Below are positions 1 through 5,187 of a stretch of 5,187 nucleotides of DNA, piece after piece. This stretch comes from Desulfocapsa sp. (lineage in GTDB: Bacteria; Desulfobacterota; Desulfobulbia; Desulfobulbales; Desulfocapsaceae), in the NCBI GenBank assembly GCA_030635405.1, contig DAOVZA010000186.1, forward strand, positions 1 to 5,187, in the 5' to 3' direction. Under the pieces are notes generated by a model. It was not told the DNA's origin. It saw nothing but the letters and a program-made list of their open reading frames with translations, and did no database searches. Positions within the stretch are counted from its first letter, which is position 1, and each line of letters starts with the position of its first letter. The position numbers and the translations under genes are program-made.

Positions 1-138
1 CGAATTAGATCAGGGATTCCAGTAAAGACAGTTGATGATATAAAGAAGAAAACAAGATCATTCATGAAAATGTTACAGTGTAGACCGAAACATGTGATGA
101 ATTATTTCAAACATCCTAAGATTGCTTATGCCCGATAA
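1..138 (+). CDS. C-terminal end of a probable transposase (5' end outside window)
   Basis: An open frame enters from the left edge and ends at TAA (136-138), giving the last 45 residues of a protein. The piece is basic, rich in Lys and Arg, and ends in a stretch resembling 'RPKHVMNYFKHPKIAYAR'. I associate a tail of the form 'VDDIKKK..SFMKMLQ.RP..V..YF.HP...YA' with DDE-type transposases, possibly of the IS630 kind, but this is memory and no catalytic residue lies inside the fragment. By hand count it is about one third G+C, clearly poorer than the genes to its right, and it uses AGA for several arginines; both fit a mobile or recently acquired element. The frame is certain and the transposase call is tentative. 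No terminal inverted repeat could be delimited in the following 50 bases. Confidence 0.45.
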   Translation, partial: RIRSGIPVKTVDDIKKKTRSFMKMLQCRPKHVMNYFKHPKIAYAR

Positions 139-185
139 TTTAACTATTTAATTGCCGGAGCAATAGCCTTAATAAAACTCAAAGC

Positions 186-191
186 AAGGAG
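186..191 (+). promoter_or_regulatory. Ribosome binding site that decides the start at 197
   Basis: The sequence AAGGAG lies 5 bases before ATG 197. The alternative GTG at 191 overlaps the last base of this motif and so cannot be served by it, which makes ATG 197 the better start. Confidence 0.75.
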
Positions 192-196
192 TGAAT

Positions 197-535
197 ATGG
201 TATTGCGAAATTTCCCTGAAGCAATCAAAGAATTTGCCATCCAGGTTTATCAGAAACCTGAAAATGAAAACGATCTGCGCCAGACCCATGTTTCGTTCAG
301 CGGAACCCCACAAAAACATCCATCTGATTCGGATCGAGTTGTTTTGGTAATGGATCCCTATAGCAGCAATGTTTCCTACGTAGAGTTCCAGAGTCGTGAT
401 ATCTCTTTTGTTGAGGAGTTGAGTAATATGGTGGATCCGGACGGTCACGTCATTCCTTTTATGCGGCTTTGGGTCAGAAAGGGGAGCGTCGGTATTCGTT
501 CAACTCCCTTTGTGGTTGCTGATACCAGTGGGTGA
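197..535 (+). CDS. Conserved hypothetical protein, 112 residues
   Basis: This is a small soluble protein with no signal peptide, membrane segment or cysteine. The N-terminal third looks helical (residues 3-20). It is followed by 'RQTHVSFSGTPQKHP' (28-42), a beta-like stretch 'RVVLVMDPYSSN' (47-58), and a C-terminal part with 'DISFVEELSNMVDPDG' (68-83) and 'RSTPFVVADT' (101-110). I recall close relatives of the same length in sulfate-reducing deltaproteobacteria. Some of those, as I remember, are labelled inorganic pyrophosphatase; I see no clear match to the family I pyrophosphatase signature of clustered aspartates, so I do not adopt that name. ATG 197 is preferred to GTG 191 because of the AAGGAG placement. 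The gene appears to be a single-gene unit, closed by a hairpin 5 bases after the stop. That it is a real gene is well supported; its function is unknown to me. Confidence 0.85.
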   Translation: MVLRNFPEAIKEFAIQVYQKPENENDLRQTHVSFSGTPQKHPSDSDRVVLVMDPYSSNVSYVEFQSRDISFVEELSNMVDPDGHVIPFMRLWVRKGSVGIRSTPFVVADTSG

Positions 536-540
536 TCCAG

Positions 541-572
541 AAACAGGGTGAAAATCTCATTTCCTGTTTTTT
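541..572 (+). terminator. Rho-independent terminator after the 112-residue gene
   Basis: AAACAGG (541-547) pairs with CCTGTTT (563-569). An inner GTGA/TCAT helix (548-551 with 557-560, one G-T pair) closes a 5-base loop, with a 2-base bulge at 561-562. A run of T (567-572) overlaps and follows the 3' arm. The hairpin starts 5 bases after the stop codon at 535, the usual place for an intrinsic terminator. Confidence 0.75.
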
Positions 573-663
573 ATGATACATGGAACATGATGAGATAAAA
601 GGGGATATCTACTCCATATTGTGTGTATAACAGTGTTTTAGGGTGGTATGTTGTAGCTAGTCG

Positions 664-692
664 TTGACGTTGACGCCTGGGTATGGTAGCTT
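664..692 (+). promoter_or_regulatory. Weak candidate promoter for the small gene and amrS
   Basis: TTGACG at 664-669 is one base from the sigma-70 -35 consensus, and TAGCTT at 687-692 lies 17 bases further on but matches the -10 consensus at only about three positions. TTGACG is repeated directly at 670-675. The location, downstream of a terminator and 60 to 90 bases before the first start codon, is sensible, but the -10 match is poor. Confidence 0.25.
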
Positions 693-743
693 TCCAGTCT
701 GATGTAAAGATGGTGTTTTTTTCTTGAAACTCTATATGTAGCT

Positions 744-748
744 GGAGG
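744..748 (+). promoter_or_regulatory. Ribosome binding site of the 58-residue gene
   Basis: GGAGG lies 6 bases before GTG 755. This is a strong site at good spacing and the main reason to accept the short frame as a gene. Confidence 0.7.
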
Positions 749-754
749 TTTCCC

Positions 755-931
755 GTGAAAAAATGGCAATTTGAAGGAGTTTGTCACCGTATTGATCCTC
801 AAAAACTGACTCTGCCCGATCCCGACAGAGCTGCTCTGCTTCGTTCTCTTTCGTTCTCTGAATTTTCCAAAGAACCTAAAGTTATCTCGTTTTGTCGTCG
901 AATCGCGGCTTTTTTTATTCGCTTTTTCTGA
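755..931 (+). CDS. Unrecognised small protein (58 residues) upstream of amrS
   Basis: The frame starts at GTG 755, behind GGAGG at 744-748, and ends at TGA 929-931. It encodes 58 residues: a start 'MKKWQFEGVCHRIDPQKL', an acidic and proline-containing middle 'LPDPDRAALL', and a basic, aromatic and hydrophobic C-terminus 'FCRRIAAFFIRFF' that could form a short amphipathic helix on a membrane. Two cysteines (10 and 47) are present. I recognise no family. The stop lies 8 bases before the amrS ATG, and amrS lacks an obvious ribosome binding site, so translation of this frame may feed amrS by reinitiation. It may therefore be a true small protein or mainly a coupling leader. A tandem 10-base repeat inside it (840-859) would change the frame if it gained or lost a copy. 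Translation of the frame is likely; a function for the product is unproven. Confidence 0.6.
   Translation: MKKWQFEGVCHRIDPQKLTLPDPDRAALLRSLSFSEFSKEPKVISFCRRIAAFFIRFF
840..859 (+). repeat. Perfect tandem repeat of a 10-base unit (two copies)
   Basis: TTCGTTCTCT occurs at 840-849 and again at 850-859 without a gap, inside the 58-residue frame. Ten is not a multiple of three, so the second copy sets the reading frame of everything downstream in that gene. With only one copy, the frame would run past the amrS start and end at the TAA within 951-975. Confidence 0.85.
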
Positions 932-939
932 TGTGACTT

Positions 940-1953
940 ATGAAAGAAGCTCTTCTGTATAAAAAACTGCCCGATGGACGGGTTACCTGTTTTCTCTGTA
1001 GCCATGCCTGTCTCATCGAAAAGAATCAACGTGGCCTGTGTGGTGTGCGTGAAAACAGGGGTGGAGTGCTCCATAGTCTTGTCTATGGAAAAATTATTGC
1101 TGAAAATATTGATCCCATTGAGAAAAAACCCCTTTTTCATTTCCTTCCGGGAAGCCGTACCTTCTCCATTGCAACGGTTGGGTGCAACTTTACCTGTCTT
1201 CATTGTCAGAATTCCTCCATTTCTCAACCGGGTGATTTTAGGAGTGATGCTGTGCCTGGCACAGACAGAACTCCGGAAAGTATTGTAAACAGTGCTTTGG
1301 CATCTGCTTGTCAGTCCATCAGCTATACCTATGTGGAGCCAACAATATTTTTTGAGTTTGCCTATGACTGCATGGGGCTAGCCCAGGAGAGTGGACTGAA
1401 AAATTGTTTTGTTTCAAATGGATATATGAGTAAACAGGCCACTGAGCAACTCGTACCTGTGCTTGATGCTATTAATATTGATTTGAAATCCTTCAACGAT
1501 AATTTCTATAAAGATGTCTGCGGTGCAAGACTGCAACCGGTATTAGATAGCATCAGAAGAATGCATGCTGCTGGTGTCTGGCTGGAGGTCACAACTTTAT
1601 TGATACCCGGCTTGAATGATAGCGACAAAGAATTGAATCGGATAGCTGAGTTCCTTGTTGCAATTGATAATACTATTCCCTGGCATGTCACTGGTTTTTA
1701 TCCAACGTATAAACTGACAAATTGCCAGCCAACACCCCTTGAAAGCCTTGAACGTGCACGTGAAATTGGTTTACAACAGGGCCTGCAATACGTTTTCGCC
1801 GGGAACAGGCCAGGAAGTGGTGGAGAGAATAGCCGTTGCCCATCCTGTGAAGAGGAAGTTGTTTTACGCCATGGTTTTTCTATTCAGGAAAACAGACTTA
1901 TCGAGGGCAAATGCTCTTCCTGCAAGTCTCCAATTGCTGGAATCTGGGAATGA
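940..1953 (+). CDS. amrS: AmmeMemoRadiSam system radical SAM enzyme AmrS
   Basis: A 337-residue cytoplasmic radical SAM enzyme. The 4Fe-4S motif CxxxCxxC is at Cys82, Cys86 and Cys89 ('GCNFTCLHCQN'). The family's characteristic segments are present: 'NIDPIEKKPLFHFLPGS' (56-72) before the cluster and 'YTYVEPTIFFEF' (129-140) after it, then 'NIDLKSFN' (179-186) and 'WHVTGFYPTYK' (248-258). The N-terminus carries four more cysteines (17, 20, 24, 34) and the C-terminus two CxxC pairs (300/303 and 325/328) resembling a zinc ribbon. The start is fixed: an in-frame TGA at 934-936 lies just upstream, and ATG 940 gives the usual family N-terminus. No Shine-Dalgarno motif precedes it, so coupling to the 58-residue frame is likely. 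The system is defined by co-occurrence with AMMECR1-like and MEMO-like proteins, neither encoded here. The exact reaction is not deducible from sequence. Confidence 0.93.
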   Translation: MKEALLYKKLPDGRVTCFLCSHACLIEKNQRGLCGVRENRGGVLHSLVYGKIIAENIDPIEKKPLFHFLPGSRTFSIATVGCNFTCLHCQNSSISQPGDFRSDAVPGTDRTPESIVNSALASACQSISYTYVEPTIFFEFAYDCMGLAQESGLKNCFVSNGYMSKQATEQLVPVLDAINIDLKSFNDNFYKDVCGARLQPVLDSIRRMHAAGVWLEVTTLLIPGLNDSDKELNRIAEFLVAIDNTIPWHVTGFYPTYKLTNCQPTPLESLERAREIGLQQGLQYVFAGNRPGSGGENSRCPSCEEEVVLRHGFSIQENRLIEGKCSSCKSPIAGIWE

Positions 1954-2026
1954 AAACATCCATTTCTTATTTTTAACTTGCGTTTATTTATAGCCAGCAG
2001 CAAGCCTTCAGTGTAAGTTTACCCGT

Positions 2027-2056
2027 TTGACAATACTTTTTATCAATCAGAATTCT
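2027..2056 (+). promoter_or_regulatory. Candidate promoter before the lipoprotein gene
   Basis: TTGACA at 2027-2032 is a perfect -35 consensus. The best -10 candidates are poor or badly spaced: CAGAAT at 2048-2053 (15-base spacer) or AATTCT at 2051-2056 (18-base spacer). Either would start transcription at or inside the ribosome binding site at 2057-2063, which weakens the call. No intrinsic terminator is visible between amrS and this point, so read-through from amrS is also possible. Confidence 0.25.
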
Positions 2057-2063
2057 AAAGAGG
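2057..2063 (+). promoter_or_regulatory. Ribosome binding site that sets the lipoprotein start at 2072
   Basis: AAAGAGG lies 8 bases before ATG 2072. A longer in-frame reading from TTG 2027 is possible, but it has no ribosome binding site and would put 15 extra residues ahead of a complete lipoprotein signal peptide. Confidence 0.7.
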
Positions 2064-2071
2064 TTATTTAT

Positions 2072-2728
2072 ATGAGATTGTTGCGTAAAGATATTTTACT
2101 TTTTTGCTCCGCTGTCTTCCTGCTCTCCTTTGTTACCGGCTGCTCCAGTACGTACTATGGTGCCATGGAAAAAGTGGGTGTTCATAAACGTGATATTCTT
2201 GTTGATCGTGTTGAGGAAGGGCGTGATGCACAGGCCGATGCGCAGGAGCAGTTTAAATCTGCCCTTGAACAGTTCGATTCAGTGGTAAAACTTGAAGAAA
2301 CTGACCTGAAGAAAGCATATGATAAACTCAATAAAGAGTATGAGAAGAGTAAGGGGGCAGCTGACAATGTCTCTGCTCGAATTGACAAAATTGAGTCTGT
2401 TGCCAATGCTCTTTTTAAAGAGTGGAAGGGCGAGTTAAGTCAGTATGAGAGTAAAGAGTTACGCCGTTCAAGTCAGGAGCAGTTACGATCTACAAAAGAG
2501 CGTTATAATGAGATGCTTGCCACAATGAAAACCGCTGAGGCGAGCATGGAGCCTGTCTTGAAAATTTTTCATGATAATGTTCTTTTTCTTAAGCATAATT
2601 TGAACGCACAGGCAATAGGCTCATTGCAGTCTGAGTTTGCCAATCTTGAAGGACAGATCAGTGAGTTGATCAAGTCCATGAATCTTGCCATTGAATCATC
2701 CAATAAATTCATCGCTGAAATTAAATAA
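2072..2728 (+). CDS. DUF2959-family lipoprotein
   Basis: A 218-residue predicted lipoprotein. The N-terminus has a basic start (MRLLRK), a hydrophobic core (8-20) and a lipobox VTGC, giving lipidated Cys24 after cleavage. Ser follows at the +2 position rather than Asp, which by the enterobacterial sorting rule favours the outer membrane. The mature part matches my memory of DUF2959: 'STYYGAMEKVGVHKRDILVD' (26-45) right after the lipid anchor, then long charged helices of coiled-coil character (about 46-165 and 185-215), with the conserved 'VLFLKHNLNAQAIGSLQ' (170-186) between them. The function of the family is not known to me; the build suggests a periplasmic helical structural or scaffold protein. 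The start is chosen from AAAGAGG at 2057-2063 and the signal peptide. The stop lies 9 bases before der, in the same frame, so the two genes are very likely co-transcribed. Confidence 0.88.
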   Translation: MRLLRKDILLFCSAVFLLSFVTGCSSTYYGAMEKVGVHKRDILVDRVEEGRDAQADAQEQFKSALEQFDSVVKLEETDLKKAYDKLNKEYEKSKGAADNVSARIDKIESVANALFKEWKGELSQYESKELRRSSQEQLRSTKERYNEMLATMKTAEASMEPVLKIFHDNVLFLKHNLNAQAIGSLQSEFANLEGQISELIKSMNLAIESSNKFIAEIK

Positions 2729-2737
2729 GAATCGTCT

Positions 2738-4087
2738 ATGCCTATTCAAACCCATTCAATTGTTGCACTTGTGGGACGTCCGAATGTCGGAAAGTCTACC
2801 CTGTTCAATCGTATTACGCGCTCCAGAAAGGCGCTTGTTGATCCTACTCCCGGTGTGACTCGTGATCGTCACTACGATAAGGTTGTCTGGAATGATAAGC
2901 TGTTTATGCTTGTGGATACCGGTGGTATTGAAGATGCCAGCGGAGATGTTATGGGTGGGCATATTCGTAATCAGGCACTGGCTGCCATTGAAGAGGCGGA
3001 TATTATTCTTTTTGTGCTCGATGGTCGTGAAGGGGTGACCCCTGCTGATAAGGAAGTGGCAAACCTTCTGCGCAGAACTCAAAAGACAATTTTTTACGTG
3101 GTAAATAAGATCGATGGCCCGGAACAAGAAGATGAGCAGATGTCTCAGTTCTATGAGCTTGGTGTCGATGAGTTATGGGCAGTATCTGCTGAGCATAAGT
3201 ATGGTTTCTATACTCTGATGGATGCGCTCGACGAGAGCCTTATTGAGGGTGATGATGAGATAGATCTTCCTGAAGGCACGGTGAAAGTGGCATTTTTTGG
3301 ACGCCCCAACGTTGGAAAATCATCCATGATTAATCAGATTCTTGGTCACGATCGAATGGTTGTATCTGAAGTGTCTGGAACCACCCGTGATTCTGTCGAT
3401 ACACTACTTACTCATGGCAAATACAGCTATCTGCTCATCGATACAGCAGGAATCAGAAGAAAGGGAAAGACCAAGGAAAAGCTTGAGAAGTTTTCAATTT
3501 TAAAGGCATTGGCTGCTCTTGAAAAATGTGATATCGCTGTCGTTTTGATTGATGCAGAAGAGGGAATTACAGAGCAGGATACAAAGGTTATCGGTTACAC
3601 CCAGGAACAGGGGAGAGGATTAATTTTAGTCGTTAACAAATGGGATCTTGTAATAGATGACAAGGAACGTCAAAAAGAGATCATGGCTGGAATTGCCCTG
3701 GCTGCTCCCTTTGTTGGATTTGCTCCTCTTCTCACCGCTTCAGCTCTAACGGGCTATGGTATTAAACGACTTTTTCCAACGATAGGTTCAGTCTTTCGTC
3801 AGTTTACCTCGGTATTTCCCACATCGGCTTTAAACAGACTCTTACAAGAGGCAGTTGATGATCATTCGCCACCTATCTACAAAAATAAGCGTCTTAAATT
3901 TTACTACACTTCGCAGGTTGGCAACAGGCCTCCCAAGTTTGTGATCATGAGTAACAGCGCCAAGGGAGTTCATTTTTCCTACGAGCGCTACCTGACAAAC
4001 AGGTTCCGTGATGGTTTGGGGCTTGATAAGATCCCAATTCAACTTTATATCCGTGATAAAAACAGGGATAAGAAGGGAAAAAAATAG
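2738..4087 (+). CDS. der: Ribosome-assembly GTPase Der (EngA)
   Basis: A 449-residue essential double GTPase that acts in maturation of the 50S ribosomal subunit. Both G domains are complete. The first has the P-loop GRPNVGKS (13-20), PGVTRD (38-43), DTGG (60-63), NKID (123-126) and SAE (150-152). The second has GRPNVGKS (188-195), SGTTRD (213-218), DTAG (235-238), NKWD (300-303) and SAL (335-337). A KH-like RNA-binding domain follows (about 350-440), with 'HSPPIYKNKRLKFYYTSQVG' (376-395) and the 'RDGLGLDKIPIQLYIRDKNR' end (424-443), then a short basic tail. Length and motif order are normal and no key residue is missing. ATG 2738 is preceded only by weak purine-rich sequence, and the lipoprotein stop in the same frame (2726-2728) limits any upstream start, so coupling to that gene is plausible. 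The next gene begins 3 bases after the TAG. Confidence 0.98.
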   Translation: MPIQTHSIVALVGRPNVGKSTLFNRITRSRKALVDPTPGVTRDRHYDKVVWNDKLFMLVDTGGIEDASGDVMGGHIRNQALAAIEEADIILFVLDGREGVTPADKEVANLLRRTQKTIFYVVNKIDGPEQEDEQMSQFYELGVDELWAVSAEHKYGFYTLMDALDESLIEGDDEIDLPEGTVKVAFFGRPNVGKSSMINQILGHDRMVVSEVSGTTRDSVDTLLTHGKYSYLLIDTAGIRRKGKTKEKLEKFSILKALAALEKCDIAVVLIDAEEGITEQDTKVIGYTQEQGRGLILVVNKWDLVIDDKERQKEIMAGIALAAPFVGFAPLLTASALTGYGIKRLFPTIGSVFRQFTSVFPTSALNRLLQEAVDDHSPPIYKNKRLKFYYTSQVGNRPPKFVIMSNSAKGVHFSYERYLTNRFRDGLGLDKIPIQLYIRDKNRDKKGKK

Positions 4088-4090
4088 TTC

Positions 4091-5187
4091 ATGTCGCCTT
4101 TAATCATTGTTGTACTCATTCTGGCGTTGACCTTTGCTCTTCTTATTTTTAGTAAAATCCCTCCTGCCGCAGTTTTTATAGGCGCACTAACTCTCACCAT
4201 TACGTTTAATCTGGCTCCTCTGGAAGATTCTCTTAAGGGGTTTAATAACCCGGGAGTTCTTACTATTGGAGCCCTGTTTATGATTGCCGCTGGTATGTAT
4301 TCAACCGGGGCAATTTCTATTTTGAGTGAAAAACTCATTGGCAGGCCAAAGTCAATTTTTCAAGCGCAACTTAAAATATTACCTAATATTGCCTTTGGTT
4401 CAGCCTTTCTGAACAATACTCCGCTTGTGGCCATGATGATTCCTGTTATACGGGATCTTTCAAAAAGTTGTGGCCTTGATCCTAAGAAACTCTTTATTCC
4501 GCTAAGCTATGCTTCCATCCTTGGAGGCACCTGTACACTTATAGGAACAGCCACAAATCTTGTGATCGCAGGTCTTGTAAACGAGACTCTTGAACGTGGG
4601 GCAACAGATCTTCCCCATATGGAACCGATTGGAATGTTTGATCTGTCACTTGTCGGTGTTCCGGTCACAATTATCGGAATTATCTTTCTCATGACAGTGG
4701 GGAAGAAACTTCTACCGTCCACTCCAGAATCCCTTAAAGTTGAAAGTGATGTGGGGCGGAGGTGGTTCCGGGTTGAGCTCAAAGTCGAAGAAGATAGCCC
4801 CCTTATTGGAAAGAGTCTGGAAGAAGCAGGACTTATGTCCAGTGATGGCTTTTACATTATGACCTGTTACCGAGAGTGGGAAAAGCAGGATTTGAGTACC
4901 GAAATCATTCTTGAGGTTGGGGATTCTCTGAGTTTTTCTGCTGATATCAGCGGAGCCAAATATCTGTGGGCCACCATCGGACTTAAGCCTCTTTATTCGA
5001 CTAAATCCCAGAAAGCTTATCGACATCGTCATCATCTGGTTGAGGTGGTGATATCGAGAAGAAATAGCATGATTGGGCATCAGATTGGAGAAATAGAGGC
5101 GGCGGATCGTCGTTTTGAAGTATGGTTGGTGGCCTTTGCCCGAGGTGAGGCAGCCATGCATTATCCTTTGGAAGAGACTGTTATTCA
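4091..5187 (+). CDS. SLC13-family permease with RCK_C domains (3' end outside window)
   Basis: The frame begins at ATG 4091 and stays open for 365 codons to the window edge. It is an inner-membrane transporter of the ion transporter/SLC13 (DASS) superfamily. Hydrophobic segments lie near residues 4-20, 25-42, 54-76, 97-120, 137-163 and 183-203. Two family hallmarks are clear: 'FLNNTPLVAMMIPVI' (106-120) and 'GGTCTLIGTATNLVIAGL' (145-162), the Asn-Thr motifs that bind sodium and substrate in characterised relatives. A soluble stretch resembling an RCK_C (TrkA-C) domain follows ('RVELKVEEDSPLIGKSLEEA', 227-246, to about 297), and a second begins near 316 ('LVEVVISRRNSMIGH'). The second membrane half should follow beyond the edge. 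Substrate cannot be told; relatives are assigned to dicarboxylates, sulfate or other anions. It starts 3 bases after der, in the same frame; a possible AAGGG is 13 bases upstream, so coupling is likely. Confidence 0.9.
   Translation, partial: MSPLIIVVLILALTFALLIFSKIPPAAVFIGALTLTITFNLAPLEDSLKGFNNPGVLTIGALFMIAAGMYSTGAISILSEKLIGRPKSIFQAQLKILPNIAFGSAFLNNTPLVAMMIPVIRDLSKSCGLDPKKLFIPLSYASILGGTCTLIGTATNLVIAGLVNETLERGATDLPHMEPIGMFDLSLVGVPVTIIGIIFLMTVGKKLLPSTPESLKVESDVGRRWFRVELKVEEDSPLIGKSLEEAGLMSSDGFYIMTCYREWEKQDLSTEIILEVGDSLSFSADISGAKYLWATIGLKPLYSTKSQKAYRHRHHLVEVVISRRNSMIGHQIGEIEAADRRFEVWLVAFARGEAAMHYPLEETVI

Larger units (their letters stand above)
573..754. other. Intergenic region with no gene visible
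   Basis: About 180 bases with no open frame on either strand that has a credible ribosome binding site and length. It must carry the promoter for the 58-residue gene and amrS if these are transcribed apart from the upstream gene, as the terminator at 541-572 suggests. A tandem TTGACG pair at 664-675 is the only promoter-like element I can point to. No RNA gene, CRISPR repeat or insertion-sequence end is evident. Confidence 0.6.

Noticed and set aside
151..164. ATTGC-CGGA-GCAAT hairpin as a terminator of the left fragment
   Set aside because: The stem is only 5 base pairs and no T-run follows on either strand.
147..175. Promoter TTTAAT/TAATAA before the 112-residue gene
   Set aside because: Both boxes match the consensus poorly, and such AT-rich matches are expected by chance in this stretch.
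191..193. GTG start for the 112-residue gene
   Set aside because: It overlaps the AAGGAG motif, which is correctly spaced for ATG 197 instead.
644..658. Sigma-54-like promoter TGGTATGTTGTAGCT
   Set aside because: The GG and GC pairs are 9 rather than 10 bases apart, and the flanking match is weak.
799..1227. A 142-codon open frame on the minus strand
   Set aside because: It lies across the small gene and the conserved start of amrS, shows no ribosome binding site or recognisable family, and is the antisense shadow of a well-supported gene.
1978..2004. CTTGC/GCAAG inverted repeat as a terminator after amrS
   Set aside because: A 5-base stem with a 17-base loop and no T-run downstream is not a credible terminator.
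2027..2071. Longer lipoprotein reading starting at TTG 2027
   Set aside because: That TTG is part of a TTGACA promoter-like motif, has no ribosome binding site, and would place 15 residues in front of a complete signal peptide. ATG 2072 has AAAGAGG at 8 bases.
4045..5161. Several minus-strand open frames over the permease region
   Set aside because: The plus strand encodes a clear SLC13 protein with family motifs throughout; the minus frames are basic, low-complexity shadows.

Overview
The window reads as ordinary chromosomal sequence from a Gram-negative bacterium, with the last piece of a probable mobile element at its left edge. Every gene I can support lies on the plus strand. The gene content (a short conserved protein like those I recall from sulfate reducers, AmrS, a DUF2959 lipoprotein, Der, and an SLC13 permease with regulatory domains) and the moderate base composition suggest a deltaproteobacterium (Desulfobacterota), perhaps of the Desulfobulbaceae type. 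That placement is inference from protein resemblance, not a search result.

Layout. Positions 1-138 hold the end of an AT-rich open frame that looks like the C-terminus of a transposase. Positions 197-535 encode a 112-residue conserved protein with a clear ribosome binding site and a hairpin-plus-T-run terminator behind it (541-572). A gap of about 180 bases with only weak promoter-like sequence follows. Positions 755-931 encode a 58-residue unrecognised protein with a strong ribosome binding site. It sits 8 bases before amrS (940-1953), the radical SAM enzyme of the AmmeMemoRadiSam system, which has no ribosome binding site of its own that I can see. After a 118-base gap come a DUF2959 lipoprotein (2072-2728), the ribosome-assembly GTPase gene der (2738-4087), and an SLC13-family permease with RCK_C-type domains (4091 to beyond the window edge).

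How the genes fit together. There are three probable transcription units: the 112-residue gene alone; the small gene with amrS, probably translationally coupled; and the lipoprotein-der-permease run, with gaps of 9 and 3 bases. The last three genes are unrelated in function (envelope lipoprotein, ribosome biogenesis, solute transport), so the tight packing argues for shared transcription rather than one pathway. The partners usually named with AmrS (AmrA/AMMECR1-like and AmrB/MEMO-like) are not in this window.

I do not see a convincing undescribed system. The parts most worth a second look are the 58-residue gene before amrS, with its frame-sensitive 10-base tandem repeat, and the unassigned 112-residue conserved protein.
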